From the NCBI RefSeq assembly GCF_900078315.1, contig NZ_FKBS01000029.1, positions 674,908 to 738,907 of the forward strand: a DNA stretch of 64,000 bases, in the 5' to 3' direction. The stretch is from Bordetella ansorpii (GTDB lineage: Bacteria > Pseudomonadota > Gammaproteobacteria > Burkholderiales > Burkholderiaceae_B). Shown here piece by piece: positions 36,940-46,539 of the stretch (the stretch's first letter is position 1; each line of letters begins with the position of its first letter). The notes below the pieces were generated by a model. That model ran no database searches and had not been told where the DNA came from. It saw only the letters and a list, made by a program, of their open reading frames with translations. Both the position numbers and the translations under genes were made by a program.

Positions 36940-37536
36940 CTACGGCCTGGGCGCCAGCATCACGTCCGATGCCCGCACCCAGCCCGTCACCGGCTTGTTG
37001 CCGCCCACGAACTGCACCTGCAGCCAGTCGCCCTGCCGCTGCAATACGGCGAACGCATCGAATTTCACCAGATAGGGTTTGCTGCGCTGGGCGTCGCGCT
37101 GCGGCCCCTTCTGCAGCACCGTCTTCTTCGCCGACACCACCCCCGCGCCGATCCATGCCGGCTGCCTGTCGTCGAGGTCCAGCACATAGGGTTCGCTGAC
37201 CATGTCGCCCGAGGTCATCAGGCAACCGTCGCCGTTCTCGTCCAGTTGCAGCGCCACGGCGTCGCCCTGCGAGGTGAGTTTGCCCTCGATGCTCTCGCCC
37301 GGCGCGGCCTGGCGCACCGCGATGTCGGCGTTGCCGTCCTGCAGCCTGCCCTCGAACAGGAAGGTGCACGAGAACGACGGGCCGCCCTGCCCGCCCCGCG
37401 CCTCGGAGAAAACGCCGCTGACCACGCCGTCATGCACCGCCAGCAGCAGCGGACCATAGCGTCCGGCGACGGGGGCAGCGGCGTGGGCGGAAGCCGCCAG
37501 GGCGGTCAGGCAGACGAGTACCGCAAGGGCACGCAT
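36940..37536 (-). CDS. Exported protein with a C-terminal SH3-like domain
   Basis: Protein of 198 residues with a signal peptide (MRALAVLVCLTALAASAHA, likely cleaved after AHA). The first part, about 20-110, resembles a beta-rich domain with two Cys. The last 60 residues (KPYLVKFDAFAVLQRQGDWLQVQFVGGNKPVTGWVRASDVML) have the pattern of a bacterial SH3 domain. It could bind peptidoglycan or another envelope ligand. It is located between acpS and a GntR regulator on the same strand. The family is not recognised. Confidence 0.6.
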   Translation of the reverse strand: MRALAVLVCLTALAASAHAAAPVAGRYGPLLLAVHDGVVSGVFSEARGGQGGPSFSCTFLFEGRLQDGNADIAVRQAAPGESIEGKLTSQGDAVALQLDENGDGCLMTSGDMVSEPYVLDLDDRQPAWIGAGVVSAKKTVLQKGPQRDAQRSKPYLVKFDAFAVLQRQGDWLQVQFVGGNKPVTGWVRASDVMLAPRP

Positions 37537-37591
37537 TGCAAGCGCTCCAGGAAAGGACGAAGGGCGGCCGCTTGCACGCCGCCCGGAAAAT

Positions 37592-38281
37592 TCAAGTGGC
37601 CAGATGGCGGTTCATCGCCAGATAGGCATCGCGCGACGGCGCCAGGTGGTCGCGGCACAGGCGGATCAAGTCATCCCGCCGGCCCGTTTTCAGCGCCTCG
37701 ATCATCGCCCAGTGTTCTTGCCGCGCGCGTTCGCGGTAGCGCGCATCGGCCAGCGAACTGAAGCGGATGGCATGCGTCTGGCGCGCGTATTCGACGATGG
37801 CCTTGGCCAGCACGGCGTTCTCGCAATGCGAGAACAGCGCCTGGTGAAAACGCACGTTGCTGCGGAACACCGCGCGCGGATCCAGCCCCGCCACGGCCGC
37901 GTCGTGCTCGCGCTGGATGGCGATCAGTTCCTGCAGGGCGGCCTGTGGCAACGGACAAGTCAGATGACGGGCCGCCTCGGTTTCCAGCAATTCGCGCATC
38001 TGGTAGAGGTCGGCCACCTCGCGCGGCGAGAAGGCGCGCACTTCGCACCCGATGTTCTTGCGCCGCTCGACCAGGCCCAGCAGCGCCAGTTCGCCCAGCA
38101 CAGTGCGGGCGACGTGGCGCTTCAGGTTGAAGCGCCGCATCAGGTCGTCCTCGATCAGGCGTTCGCGCGGATGCAGGCGGCCCAGGACGATGTCTTCTTC
38201 GAGCGCGCGGACGACCGCCGTCAGGTCGATGGCGGACAGTTCGCTGGAAGCGTCGGCAACGGTGGTGGCGGTGCGGGGCAT
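37592..38281 (-). CDS. GntR-family regulator, FadR/FCD subgroup
   Basis: Protein of 229 residues. The winged HTH is at about residues 18-85 (VVRALEEDIVLGRLHPRERLIEDDLMRRFNLKRHVARTVLGELALLGLVERRKNIGCEVRAFS), and the all-helical FCD effector domain follows, with a metal-ligand-like His in FRSNVRFHQALF and ERARQEHWAMIEAL. The wing is typical of regulators for organic-acid catabolism. Its target is not obvious, since the neighbours are pdxJ and a secreted protein; it may act elsewhere. Confidence 0.88.
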   Translation of the reverse strand: MPRTATTVADASSELSAIDLTAVVRALEEDIVLGRLHPRERLIEDDLMRRFNLKRHVARTVLGELALLGLVERRKNIGCEVRAFSPREVADLYQMRELLETEAARHLTCPLPQAALQELIAIQREHDAAVAGLDPRAVFRSNVRFHQALFSHCENAVLAKAIVEYARQTHAIRFSSLADARYRERARQEHWAMIEALKTGRRDDLIRLCRDHLAPSRDAYLAMNRHLAT

Positions 38282-38314
38282 GGCGGATCGGTTCGGCGAA
38301 CGGCCAGCAGAGGA

Positions 38315-39070
38315 TCAGACGCGGCCCCGCTGGCCGCGCTGCGCTTGCAGGCGCGCCTGCACCATCAGCGCCTTCATGTCGCGCACGGCCTTTTCCCAAC
38401 CGTCGAACACGGCCTGCGCCACGATGGCGTGGCCGATGTTCAGTTCGGCGATGCCGTCGATGGCGGCCATGGCCGACACGTTGCCGTAGTGCAGTCCGTG
38501 ACCGGCATTGACGCGCAGCCCGGCGCGCAGGCCGTGGGCCACGGCGGCGCGCACGCGGGCAAGCTCGGCCTGCTCCTGCTCGGGACGGGTGGCTTCGGCA
38601 TAGGCGCCGGTATGCAGTTCGATCACCGGCGCGCCGGCGCGCACGGCGGCGTCGATCTGGGCGGGTTCGGGATCGATGAACAACGACACGCGGATGCCGG
38701 CCTCGGCCAGTTGCGCCACGGCATCGGACACCGCCTCGAAACCGCCCACCACGTCCAGGCCGCCTTCGGTGGTCAGTTCGGTGCGCTTCTCGGGCACCAG
38801 GCAGACGTCGCTGGGCCGGACGGCGCAGGCGATGTCCAGCATCTCGCGCGTGACGGCGCATTCCAGGTTCATGCGCGTACGCAGCAGCGGCCGGATGGCG
38901 TGCACGTCGGCGTCCTGGATGTGGCGCCGGTCTTCGCGCAGATGCAGGGTGATGAGGTCGGCGCCCGCATCCTCGGCCCGCAGCGCCGCCTGTACCGGAT
39001 CGGGGTAAGGCGTGTGGCGCTGCTGGCGCAGGGTGGCTACATGATCGATGTTGACGCCGAGTTCTATCAT
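38315..39070 (-). CDS. pdxJ: Pyridoxine 5'-phosphate synthase PdxJ
   Basis: TIM-barrel enzyme of 251 residues that condenses amino-acetone phosphate and deoxyxylulose 5-phosphate to pyridoxine 5'-phosphate. The N-terminal [17 protein letters not shown] and the catalytic Glu/His region in [15 protein letters not shown] are family hallmarks, as is the closing [14 protein letters not shown] phosphate site ([15 protein letters not shown]). Its ATG overlaps the outer-membrane factor stop in an ATGA arrangement, so it is translationally coupled to an efflux operon, an unusual neighbour. Confidence 0.97.
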   Translation of the reverse strand: MIELGVNIDHVATLRQQRHTPYPDPVQAALRAEDAGADLITLHLREDRRHIQDADVHAIRPLLRTRMNLECAVTREMLDIACAVRPSDVCLVPEKRTELTTEGGLDVVGGFEAVSDAVAQLAEAGIRVSLFIDPEPAQIDAAVRAGAPVIELHTGAYAEATRPEQEQAELARVRAAVAHGLRAGLRVNAGHGLHYGNVSAMAAIDGIAELNIGHAIVAQAVFDGWEKAVRDMKALMVQARLQAQRGQRGRV

Positions 39071-40620
39071 TGTTGCTGAGATGCCGTTTGCGGCGCGGGC
39101 TGCGCGGCTACGGTCGTTTCATTCCAGCCGCCGCCCAGCGCCTTGTACAGCTCGACGCGGTTGACCAGGGAATTGAGCCCGGTCTGCACCAGCGAGAGCT
39201 GCGCGTTGAAGAAATCCACCTGCGCGGTCTGCACCTGCAGGAAGCTGTCGATGCCGCCACGATAGCGCATGTCCGACAGTTCCAGCGTACGCGCCGACGA
39301 CACCTGAAGGGCACGTTGGGCGTCGAGCTGGGCATTGTAGGTGGCTTCTCCGGCCAGCGCGTCGGCGACCTCGCGGAATGCCTGCTGGATCGTCTGCTCG
39401 TATTGCGACACGGCGATATTATCGCGTGCGCGGGCCAGGTTCAGGCCCTCGCGAATGCTGCCGCCCGCGAACAGCGGCGTCTGGATCGACGGCGAGAAGC
39501 TCCAGAAGCCCTGCCCGCCCTTGAACAGGTCGCCCAGCGACGAACTGGTGGAGCCCAGCAGGCCGGTCAGCGAGATGGTCGGGAAGAATGCCGCGCGCGC
39601 CGCGCCGATGTTGGCGTTGGCGGCCTTCAACTGGTTCTCGGCGGCCAGGATGTCCGGGCGGCGTTCGAGCAGGTCGGACGGCAGGCCGGACGGCACGGAC
39701 GCCACCAGTTGGTCGCGGCCGAACTCGAGCGGCGCCGGCAGGTCGGCGGGCAGGCCGGGCAGGCCCGTCAGCACCACCAGGGCATTCTGCGCCTGGGCAC
39801 GGGCGCGCGCCAGTTGCGCCAGGTCGGCCGATGCCGTGTCCAGCAGCGACTTGGACTGGTTCAGGTCGAGTTCGGAAGCCACGCCGCCGTCGAAGCGCGT
39901 CTTCACCAGGTCATAGGATTGCTGGCGCGAGGCCAGCGTCTTCTGGGTCAGGTCGAGCTGGACTTCGGCGGCGCGCAGGTTGAAGTAGGCCTCGGCCACC
40001 GCCCCAACCAGGGTGATGTGCACGCTGCGCTGCGACTGCTCGGTCGACAGGTACTGCTGGTAGGCGGCCTCGGACAGATTGCGCAGGCGGCCGAACAGGT
40101 CGATCTCGAACGACGTCAGGCCCAGGCCGGCCTGCCATTGGCTGGAGATGGCGGGCGAATCCGGCCCGCCTTGCCGCATGTTGGCCGGCAGGCGCTGGCG
40201 CGTGCCTTGCACGCCGGCGCCGATGCTGGGCCACTGCGAGGCGCGCTGCACGCCATATTGCGCGCGCGCCTCTTCGACGCGCAGCACCGCCACGCGCAGG
40301 TCGCGGCTGTTGGCCAGCGACAGTTCGATCAGCTTCTGCAGGCGCGGATCGCGGAAGAATTCGCGCCAGCCGATATCGGCGGCGGCGTAGGCGCCGGCCG
40401 GCGCCACCGCCGCAGCCGGCTGGCTGTTGACGGCAGACTTCGTCTGGGAATCGCCGAACTGCACCTTGGGCTGGTCGGGGTACGTGGCCTGCACGGGCGC
40501 GCCGGGACGCTTGTAGTCGGGCGCCAGCGAGCAGCCCGCCAGCGCGGCGACCAGAACAGTCGCCAGCACGCCGCGCGCGGACATCGCCAGTTGGGGCCGG
40601 GTCATGGAACGGGCCATCAT
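39067..40620 (-). CDS. RND efflux outer-membrane factor (OprM/NodT family)
   Basis: Outer-membrane lipoprotein of 517 residues with a lipobox ([21 protein letters not shown], Cys about 31). The two OEP repeats are clear: [19 protein letters not shown] with the [19 protein letters not shown] segment, and ANAQ-like [19 protein letters not shown] with a later [25 protein letters not shown]. The start at 40620 ([10 protein letters not shown]) has AGGAG at an 8-nt spacer and shares one base with the RND stop (TAATG). Its stop overlaps the pdxJ start (ATGA). Confidence 0.95.
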   Translation of the reverse strand: MMARSMTRPQLAMSARGVLATVLVAALAGCSLAPDYKRPGAPVQATYPDQPKVQFGDSQTKSAVNSQPAAAVAPAGAYAAADIGWREFFRDPRLQKLIELSLANSRDLRVAVLRVEEARAQYGVQRASQWPSIGAGVQGTRQRLPANMRQGGPDSPAISSQWQAGLGLTSFEIDLFGRLRNLSEAAYQQYLSTEQSQRSVHITLVGAVAEAYFNLRAAEVQLDLTQKTLASRQQSYDLVKTRFDGGVASELDLNQSKSLLDTASADLAQLARARAQAQNALVVLTGLPGLPADLPAPLEFGRDQLVASVPSGLPSDLLERRPDILAAENQLKAANANIGAARAAFFPTISLTGLLGSTSSSLGDLFKGGQGFWSFSPSIQTPLFAGGSIREGLNLARARDNIAVSQYEQTIQQAFREVADALAGEATYNAQLDAQRALQVSSARTLELSDMRYRGGIDSFLQVQTAQVDFFNAQLSLVQTGLNSLVNRVELYKALGGGWNETTVAAQPAPQTASQQQ

Positions 40621-43600
40621 TACTTGTTCTCCTGGCCGCCTTGCGGATTGCGCGGCGCTTGGGGATCGGTCGCCTGGCCGGCGGCCTGTTGTTCTTCGGC
40701 GCGCTTGGCAGCCTGCTCGGCTTCGAATGCCTTCGCTTCGGCGCCCAAGAGGCGCGGCTTGGACTTGAACAGGCCCAGCACCACCACGAAGAACGTCGGC
40801 ACGAACATCACGGCGAACGGGGTGGCGGCCAGCATGCCGCCCAGCACGCCGAAGCCCACCGCGCGCTGGCTGGCGGCGCCGGCGCCACTGGCCATGGCCA
40901 GCGGCACCACGCCCAGGATGAACGCCAGCGAGGTCATCAAGATCGGACGGAAGCGCAGGCGCGCCGCCTCGACCGCGGACTCGTACAGCCCCATGCCGCG
41001 GGCGTACTGGTCCTTGGCGAATTCCACGATCAGGATGGCGTTCTTGGCCGCCAGGCCGATCACGGTGACCATGCCCACCTGGAAGTACACGTCGTTGGAC
41101 ATGCCCAGGGCCGACACCAGCCCCACGGCGCCCAGCATGCCCAGGGGCACCACCAGCATCACCGACAGCGGGATGGCCCAGCTTTCGTACAGCGCGGCCA
41201 ACACCAGGAACACCACCAGCAGCGCCAGCGCCATCAGGATGGGCGCCTGGCTGCCGGCCTGCATTTCCTGATAGGACAGGCCGCTCCATTCGTAGCCGAA
41301 GCCCGGGGGCAGCTCGCCCATCAGGCGCTGCATCTCGGCCATGGCCTCGCCCGAGGTGTAGCCGGGCGCGGCATCGCCGCCGATACGGATCGACTCGTAG
41401 CTGTTGTAGCGCACCACCTGCACCGGACCCTGGATCCACTTGGCCGTGACGAAGGACGACAGGGGCACCATGCCGCCGCTGCTGTTGCGCGCGTTCAGGC
41501 GCAGCACGTCCTCGACCTGCATGCGGTACTTCTGCTCGGCCTGCACCCACACGTTCTGCATGCGCCCCTGGTTGGGGAACTTGTTGATGTAGGAGGAGCC
41601 CACGGCGGTCGACAGCAGGTTGGCGGCTTCCGCGAAGTCGACGCCCAGCGCCGCCGCCTTCTGGCGGTCGATGTCCAGGCTGAGCTGCGCGCCCGGTCCC
41701 AGGCCGGTGATGCGCACCTGGGCCAGCTTGGGACTCTGCATCGCGGCGCCCATCAGTTGCGCGGTGGCCGCGGCCAGCGCGTCGGTGCCGGCGTTGGCGC
41801 GGTCTTGCAGGCGGAAGTCGAAACCGCTGGCATTGCCCAGCTCGGAAATGGCCGGCGGCACCACGGTGAAGACCATGGCATCGTGGATGCCCATCAGCAG
41901 GTTGCCGATGGCGCCGCCCGCGATGGCGCCCGCGCCGTTTTCCTCGCCTTTGCGCTGGTCGAAGTCCTTCAGCGTGGTGAAGGCGATGGCGGCGTTCAGG
42001 CCGCTGCCGTTGAAGCTGAAGCCCTGCACCGTGATGATGTTCTCGACCGCGGGAATCTTGCGGAAATAGGCTTCCACCTGCTCGATGACTTCGATGGTGC
42101 GGTTGGCCGAGGCGCCCGCGGGCAGCTCGATATTGCTGATCACGTAGCCCTGGTCTTCCTCGGGCAGGAACGACGACGGCATGCGCAGGTACAGCCAGCC
42201 CAGCGCGACCACCAGCACGGCGAACACCAGCATCATGCGGCCGCCCTTGTGCAGGGTGCGCGACACCCAGTTCTGGTAACTGTGGGTGGTGGCGTCGAAC
42301 TTGCGGTTGAACCAGCCGAAGAAGCCGCGCTTCTGGTGATGCTGGCCCTTGGGGATGGGCTTCAGGATGGTGGCGCACAGCGCCGGCGTGAAGCTCAGGG
42401 CCAGGAAAGCCGAGAAGAAGATCGACACGGCCATGGCGACCGAGAACTGGCGGTAGATGACGCCCACCGACCCGCTCATGAAGGCCAGCGGCAGGAACAC
42501 CGCGATCAGCACCAGCGTGATGCCCACGATGGCGCCGCTGATCTGCGGCATGGCCTTCTTCGTGGCCTCCTTGGGCGGCAGGCCCTCTTCGACCATGATG
42601 CGCTCGACGTTCTCGACCACCACGATGGCGTCGTCCACCAGGATCCCGATGGCCAGCACCATGGCGAACATGGTCAGTACGTTGATGGAGAACCCGAGCG
42701 CCAGCATCACCGCGAACGCGCCCAGCATCGCCACCGGCACCACCAGGGCGGGAATCAGCGTGTAGCGCACGTTCTGCAGGAACAGGAACATCACCAGGAA
42801 CACCAGCACCATGGCTTCGCCCAAGGTGTGCAGCACCTGCGTGATGGAGACCTTCACGTACGGCGCGGTGTCGTAGGGAACGTCGAACTTGATGTTGGCC
42901 GGGAAGAACTTGGACAGTTCGTCCATCTGTTTCCTCACGCCCTCGGCCGTGGCCAGGGCGTTGGCGCCCGGCGCCAGCACGATGGCGAAGGCCGCCGTGG
43001 GCTTGCCGTTCAGGCGCGCGCCGAACTGGTAGTTGTCGGCGCCCACCTCGACCCGCGCGACGTCGCGCAGCAGCACGCGAGAGCCGTCGGCATTGGCGCG
43101 CAGCAGGATGTTGCCGAACCCCTCGACCGTGGACAACTGGCCGTTGGCGATGACGGTCGCCGTGGCGCGCTGGCTGTCGGGGTTGGGCGGCTGGCCGATG
43201 GTGCCGCCCGAGATCAGCACGTTCTGGTTGGAGATCGCCTGGTTGACCTCGGCGATGCTCATGTTGAAGCCCACCAGCTTGTTCGGGTCGACCCAGACGC
43301 GCATGGCGCGCGGGGCGGCGAACAGCTGGAAACGGCCCACGCCGGCCACGCGCGATACCGGGTTCTGGATGTTGCGCTTGACGTAGTCGGCCAGCGCTGT
43401 CTGGTCCATCGTGCCATCGGTCGATGACAGCGTGACGATCATCAGGAAGCCGGCGCTGGTCTTCTCATAGCGCAGGCCCTGTTGCACCACCGCCTGCGGC
43501 AATTGCGCCGAGACGTTGGACACGCGGTTCTGCACGTCGACCTGCGCCAGGTCGGGATCGGTGCCCGGCGCGAAGGTGACGGTGATCTGGGCCTGGCCAT

Positions 43601-43853
43601 ACGCATCGCTGACCGATTCGTAGTACAGCAGGCCCTTGGCGCCGTTCAGCTCGTCCTCGATGATGCTGGTGACGGACTGGGACACCTCTTTGGCCGAGGC
43701 GCCGGGGTAAGTCGCGGTGATCTGGATGGCAGGCGGCGCGACGTCCGGATACTGCGAGATCGGCATGTTGTTGACCGCCAGGATCCCCACCAGAAGGATG
43801 AAGAAGGAAACCACCCAGGCGAAGATCGGTCGGTCGATGAAAAATTGCGGCAT
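40620..43853 (-). CDS. RND multidrug efflux permease (AcrB/MexB family)
   Basis: Inner-membrane proton antiporter of 1077 residues, the family length plus a longer tail. Family signs: MPQFFIDRPIFAWVVSFFILLVG at the start, the proton-relay Asp pair in LAIGILVDDAIVVVENVE, and the second half with LVVFLVLAALYESWAIPLSVMLVVPLG and GLAAKNAILIVEFAKDQ. Residues after about 1045 are charged and Ala/Gln-rich. The gene order MFP-RND-OMF is the usual tripartite pump arrangement, with only 1-nt overlap to the OMF gene. Confidence 0.97.
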   Translation of the reverse strand: MPQFFIDRPIFAWVVSFFILLVGILAVNNMPISQYPDVAPPAIQITATYPGASAKEVSQSVTSIIEDELNGAKGLLYYESVSDAYGQAQITVTFAPGTDPDLAQVDVQNRVSNVSAQLPQAVVQQGLRYEKTSAGFLMIVTLSSTDGTMDQTALADYVKRNIQNPVSRVAGVGRFQLFAAPRAMRVWVDPNKLVGFNMSIAEVNQAISNQNVLISGGTIGQPPNPDSQRATATVIANGQLSTVEGFGNILLRANADGSRVLLRDVARVEVGADNYQFGARLNGKPTAAFAIVLAPGANALATAEGVRKQMDELSKFFPANIKFDVPYDTAPYVKVSITQVLHTLGEAMVLVFLVMFLFLQNVRYTLIPALVVPVAMLGAFAVMLALGFSINVLTMFAMVLAIGILVDDAIVVVENVERIMVEEGLPPKEATKKAMPQISGAIVGITLVLIAVFLPLAFMSGSVGVIYRQFSVAMAVSIFFSAFLALSFTPALCATILKPIPKGQHHQKRGFFGWFNRKFDATTHSYQNWVSRTLHKGGRMMLVFAVLVVALGWLYLRMPSSFLPEEDQGYVISNIELPAGASANRTIEVIEQVEAYFRKIPAVENIITVQGFSFNGSGLNAAIAFTTLKDFDQRKGEENGAGAIAGGAIGNLLMGIHDAMVFTVVPPAISELGNASGFDFRLQDRANAGTDALAAATAQLMGAAMQSPKLAQVRITGLGPGAQLSLDIDRQKAAALGVDFAEAANLLSTAVGSSYINKFPNQGRMQNVWVQAEQKYRMQVEDVLRLNARNSSGGMVPLSSFVTAKWIQGPVQVVRYNSYESIRIGGDAAPGYTSGEAMAEMQRLMGELPPGFGYEWSGLSYQEMQAGSQAPILMALALLVVFLVLAALYESWAIPLSVMLVVPLGMLGAVGLVSALGMSNDVYFQVGMVTVIGLAAKNAILIVEFAKDQYARGMGLYESAVEAARLRFRPILMTSLAFILGVVPLAMASGAGAASQRAVGFGVLGGMLAATPFAVMFVPTFFVVVLGLFKSKPRLLGAEAKAFEAEQAAKRAEEQQAAGQATDPQAPRNPQGGQENK

Positions 43854-43918
43854 GTCGGCTGACTCGTAAAGCGCTGCTCACGGACGGGGAACGCGGCGCG
43901 TCATGCGCCGCGTGCCGC

Positions 43919-45178
43919 TCATTTCTGGCCTTGCTGGCCCTGTTGCTGGCCCTGCGGGGCCTGGCCTTGCTGCTGGCCCTGGCCTTGCGCGGCCGGTGGC
44001 TGGCCGGGCTGCCCCGCGCCGGGCTGCCCCGCGCCACCGCCTTTCTTCCAGGGCGTGGCCTGCACGGGCGCACCCGGGCGGATCTTCTGGAAGCCCTCGA
44101 CGATGACGACGTCACCCGCCTTCAGGCCATCGGTGATGACCCATTCGTTGTCCACCACGTTGCCGGTGGACACGGATATCTGGGCGGCCTTGTTGTCGCG
44201 CACCACCATCAGGCTCTGCTTGCCGTCGGGCGTGCGTTGCAGGGCCTGCTGCGGCACGCGCAGGGCATTCTCGTCCACGCCCTGCTCGACGCGCACGCGC
44301 ACGTACATGCCGGGCAGCAGTTCGTTGCCCGGATTGGGCACTTCGGCGCGCAGCGTGACCTGGCTGGTCGACGGGTCGACCGTGATGCCGGTGAACAGCA
44401 GCTTGGCGGGTTGTTCGTACGGCGTGCCGTCTTCCAGCAGCACCGTGACACGGGCGCCATCGCCCACCTTCTGCAGCTTGCCCGAGGCCAGCGCGCGGCG
44501 CAGGTCGGCCAGTTCGGAGGTGGACTGCGTCAGGTCGACGTAGACCGGGTCGAGCTGCTGCACCAGCGCCATCTGCGTGGCCGAGCCGGACTCGACCAGC
44601 GCGCCCTCGGTGACCAGCGGACGGCCGATGCGGCCGTCGATGGGCGAGGTGACATCGGTGTAGTCCAGATTGATGCGCGCCGAGGTCTGCGTGGCGCGGG
44701 CGGCGGCCACGGCGGCCTCGGCCTGGCGGAACGCGGCCACGGCGTTGTCGTACTCCTGCTTGCTGACCGCATTGGCCTTGACCAGCGGCGCATAGCGCTC
44801 CGCCAGCACCTTCGCGCTGTACAGGTCGGCCTGCGCCTGCTTCAGCTGCGCGGCGGCCTGATCGTACGAGGCTTGATAAGGTGCGGGATCGATCTTGAAG
44901 AGCTTCTGGCCTTTCTTGACGTCGCCACCCTGCTCGAAGGCGATCTTCTCGACGATGCCGGTGACGCGCGCGCGGATTTCCGCATCCCGCACCGCGTCGA
45001 CACGGCCCGGCAGTTCGGAGACGATGGGCGTGCGTTGCGGCTGGACGGTGACGACGCTGACCTGCGGCATCATGCCGCCGGGGCCGCCGCCCTCTTCCTT
45101 CTTGCCGCAGGCAGCCAGGCTGAGCGCCAGGACGGTGGCCGCGCTGATGACGGAAAATCGCTCGTAGGAAAGACGCAT
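43919..45178 (-). CDS. RND efflux periplasmic adaptor (AcrA/MexA family)
   Basis: Periplasmic adaptor of 419 residues with a lipoprotein signal (VLALSLAACGKKEEGG, Cys about 24). Then come the lipoyl-like halves (RVDAVRDAEIRARVTGIVEKIAFEQGGDVKKGQKLFKIDPAPYQ), an alpha-hairpin, a beta-barrel (LLFTGITVDPSTSQVTLRAEVPNPGNELLPGMYVRVRVEQ) and a membrane-proximal domain. The last 40 residues are a low-complexity Gln/Gly/Pro tail. No TetR or other local regulator gene is next to the operon. The gap to the patatin gene upstream (45179-45357) probably contains its promoter. Confidence 0.95.
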   Translation of the reverse strand: MRLSYERFSVISAATVLALSLAACGKKEEGGGPGGMMPQVSVVTVQPQRTPIVSELPGRVDAVRDAEIRARVTGIVEKIAFEQGGDVKKGQKLFKIDPAPYQASYDQAAAQLKQAQADLYSAKVLAERYAPLVKANAVSKQEYDNAVAAFRQAEAAVAAARATQTSARINLDYTDVTSPIDGRIGRPLVTEGALVESGSATQMALVQQLDPVYVDLTQSTSELADLRRALASGKLQKVGDGARVTVLLEDGTPYEQPAKLLFTGITVDPSTSQVTLRAEVPNPGNELLPGMYVRVRVEQGVDENALRVPQQALQRTPDGKQSLMVVRDNKAAQISVSTGNVVDNEWVITDGLKAGDVVIVEGFQKIRPGAPVQATPWKKGGGAGQPGAGQPGQPPAAQGQGQQQGQAPQGQQQGQQGQK

Positions 45179-45357
45179 GGAGTCCTCATGCTTGAAAAAG
45201 CGTGTTCTGCATGGGCGATGCCGGCCGGCTGGCCAGTGCCCGGACGTGCTGAAAGGCCGCTACTGTAGCGGAAGTTTTTTAGCTTTTATTAAGAGCGGGC
45301 CCGATCCGACGAAACGCGGGTCTTTTGCGACGTGCCGCTCCCCTACCGGCGCTCACT

Positions 45358-46539
45358 TTACCGCGAATCAGGGGCGCTGCGGTGCACGTCGTGGGTGATG
45401 AAACTCTGATCCACCGAGGGCTTGTCCAGCACCCGCGGCTGGGCCAGGGTACGGCGGATATCGGCCAGGCCGAACTGCCAGTGCTCGCGCATGGCCTCGG
45501 TGCTGAACTCGTAATCCTTGGACTCGCGCTCGTAGTGCTTGGCCTGGTAGATCAGGTTCACCACATTGACCAGCGGGGTGCAGGCCTGGGCGCGCAGGTC
45601 GGCCAGGTCCGGGCTGTTGCGCTGGCCCGCGGGCAGGCGTTCCAGCAGGGTCTGCAGGCCGCGGCGCAACTGGAGTATCTTACGGTAATTGTCCGTAACC
45701 AGGCGCGTGCGGCTGGAATACTGGATGTCCTTCTGCCGCTGCGCCACTTCGTCCATGCTGGTCGGCAGTTCGCCGCGTGCCGGCCACAGGTCGACCTGGA
45801 AAGCCAGCGTGTCGGGCATGGGATGCACGCGCAGCACTTCGGCCAGCGGCGTGTTCGAGACGATGCCGCCGTCCCAGTACGACTGGCCGTCGACCTCGAC
45901 GGCGGGAAAGCCCGGCGGCAGCGCACCCGAGGCCATGACGTGCTCGGGGCCCAACGGTTGGCGCGTACTGTCGAAATACGCAAAGTTGCCGGTACGCACG
46001 TTGACGGCGCCGAAGCTGGCGCGCACCGTGCCGCGGTTCAACAGCTCGAAGTCGACGTATTCGCGCAGCGTGGCCGCCAGGGGCGAGGTGTCGTAGAAAC
46101 TGGTGGAGGCCGCGCCCGAATCGCGCAGCAGGTAGGGCGACGGCACGCGCGGCGTGAAGAAGCCGGGCTGGCCTTGCGTCAGCGCCCGGAAGGCGGCCAG
46201 TTGGCCTGTGACCACCGGCGAACCGAAACCGAACGGCATGCCGTCGAACATGCCCGCCAGCGTCTCGCCCCACGGCAGTCCGGCAAAGCCCGTGGGACGG
46301 CAGATGGCCTCCCAGAAGCCGCGCAGGCGCGCCACCCGCTCCTCTTCGGGCGAGCCCGCGATGATGGCCGCGTTGATCGATCCGATGGAAATGCCCGACA
46401 CCCAGTTGGGCCGGATGCCTGCTTCGTGCAGGCCTTCGTAGACGCCCGCCTGGTAGGCGCCCAGCGCGCCGCCGCCTTGCAGCACCAGGGCGACGGTTTC
46501 GTAGTTCGGCAGTCTGGAGGGTTGTTTGCGTGATGCCAT
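45358..46539 (-). CDS. Patatin-like phospholipase family protein
   Basis: Protein of 393 residues with the patatin catalytic dyad: the oxyanion loop QGGGALGAYQAGVYEGL, the Ser nucleophile Ser51 in SGISIGSINAAI, and the Asp in YWDGGIVSNTPLAEV. The C-terminal half (after residue 260) matches the DUF3734-type extension found in such hydrolases. It likely hydrolyses lipid acyl esters at the membrane. Its ATG follows directly on the DUF4136 gene stop, so the two form an operon. Confidence 0.9.
   Translation of the reverse strand: MASRKQPSRLPNYETVALVLQGGGALGAYQAGVYEGLHEAGIRPNWVSGISIGSINAAIIAGSPEEERVARLRGFWEAICRPTGFAGLPWGETLAGMFDGMPFGFGSPVVTGQLAAFRALTQGQPGFFTPRVPSPYLLRDSGAASTSFYDTSPLAATLREYVDFELLNRGTVRASFGAVNVRTGNFAYFDSTRQPLGPEHVMASGALPPGFPAVEVDGQSYWDGGIVSNTPLAEVLRVHPMPDTLAFQVDLWPARGELPTSMDEVAQRQKDIQYSSRTRLVTDNYRKILQLRRGLQTLLERLPAGQRNSPDLADLRAQACTPLVNVVNLIYQAKHYERESKDYEFSTEAMREHWQFGLADIRRTLAQPRVLDKPSVDQSFITHDVHRSAPDSR

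Noticed and set aside
39067..42378. Apparent 1103-residue fusion of RND-antisense-like sequence with the outer-membrane factor
   Set aside because: The first half is the out-of-frame reading of the RND gene; the real outer-membrane factor begins at 40620 with AGGAG and a lipoprotein signal.
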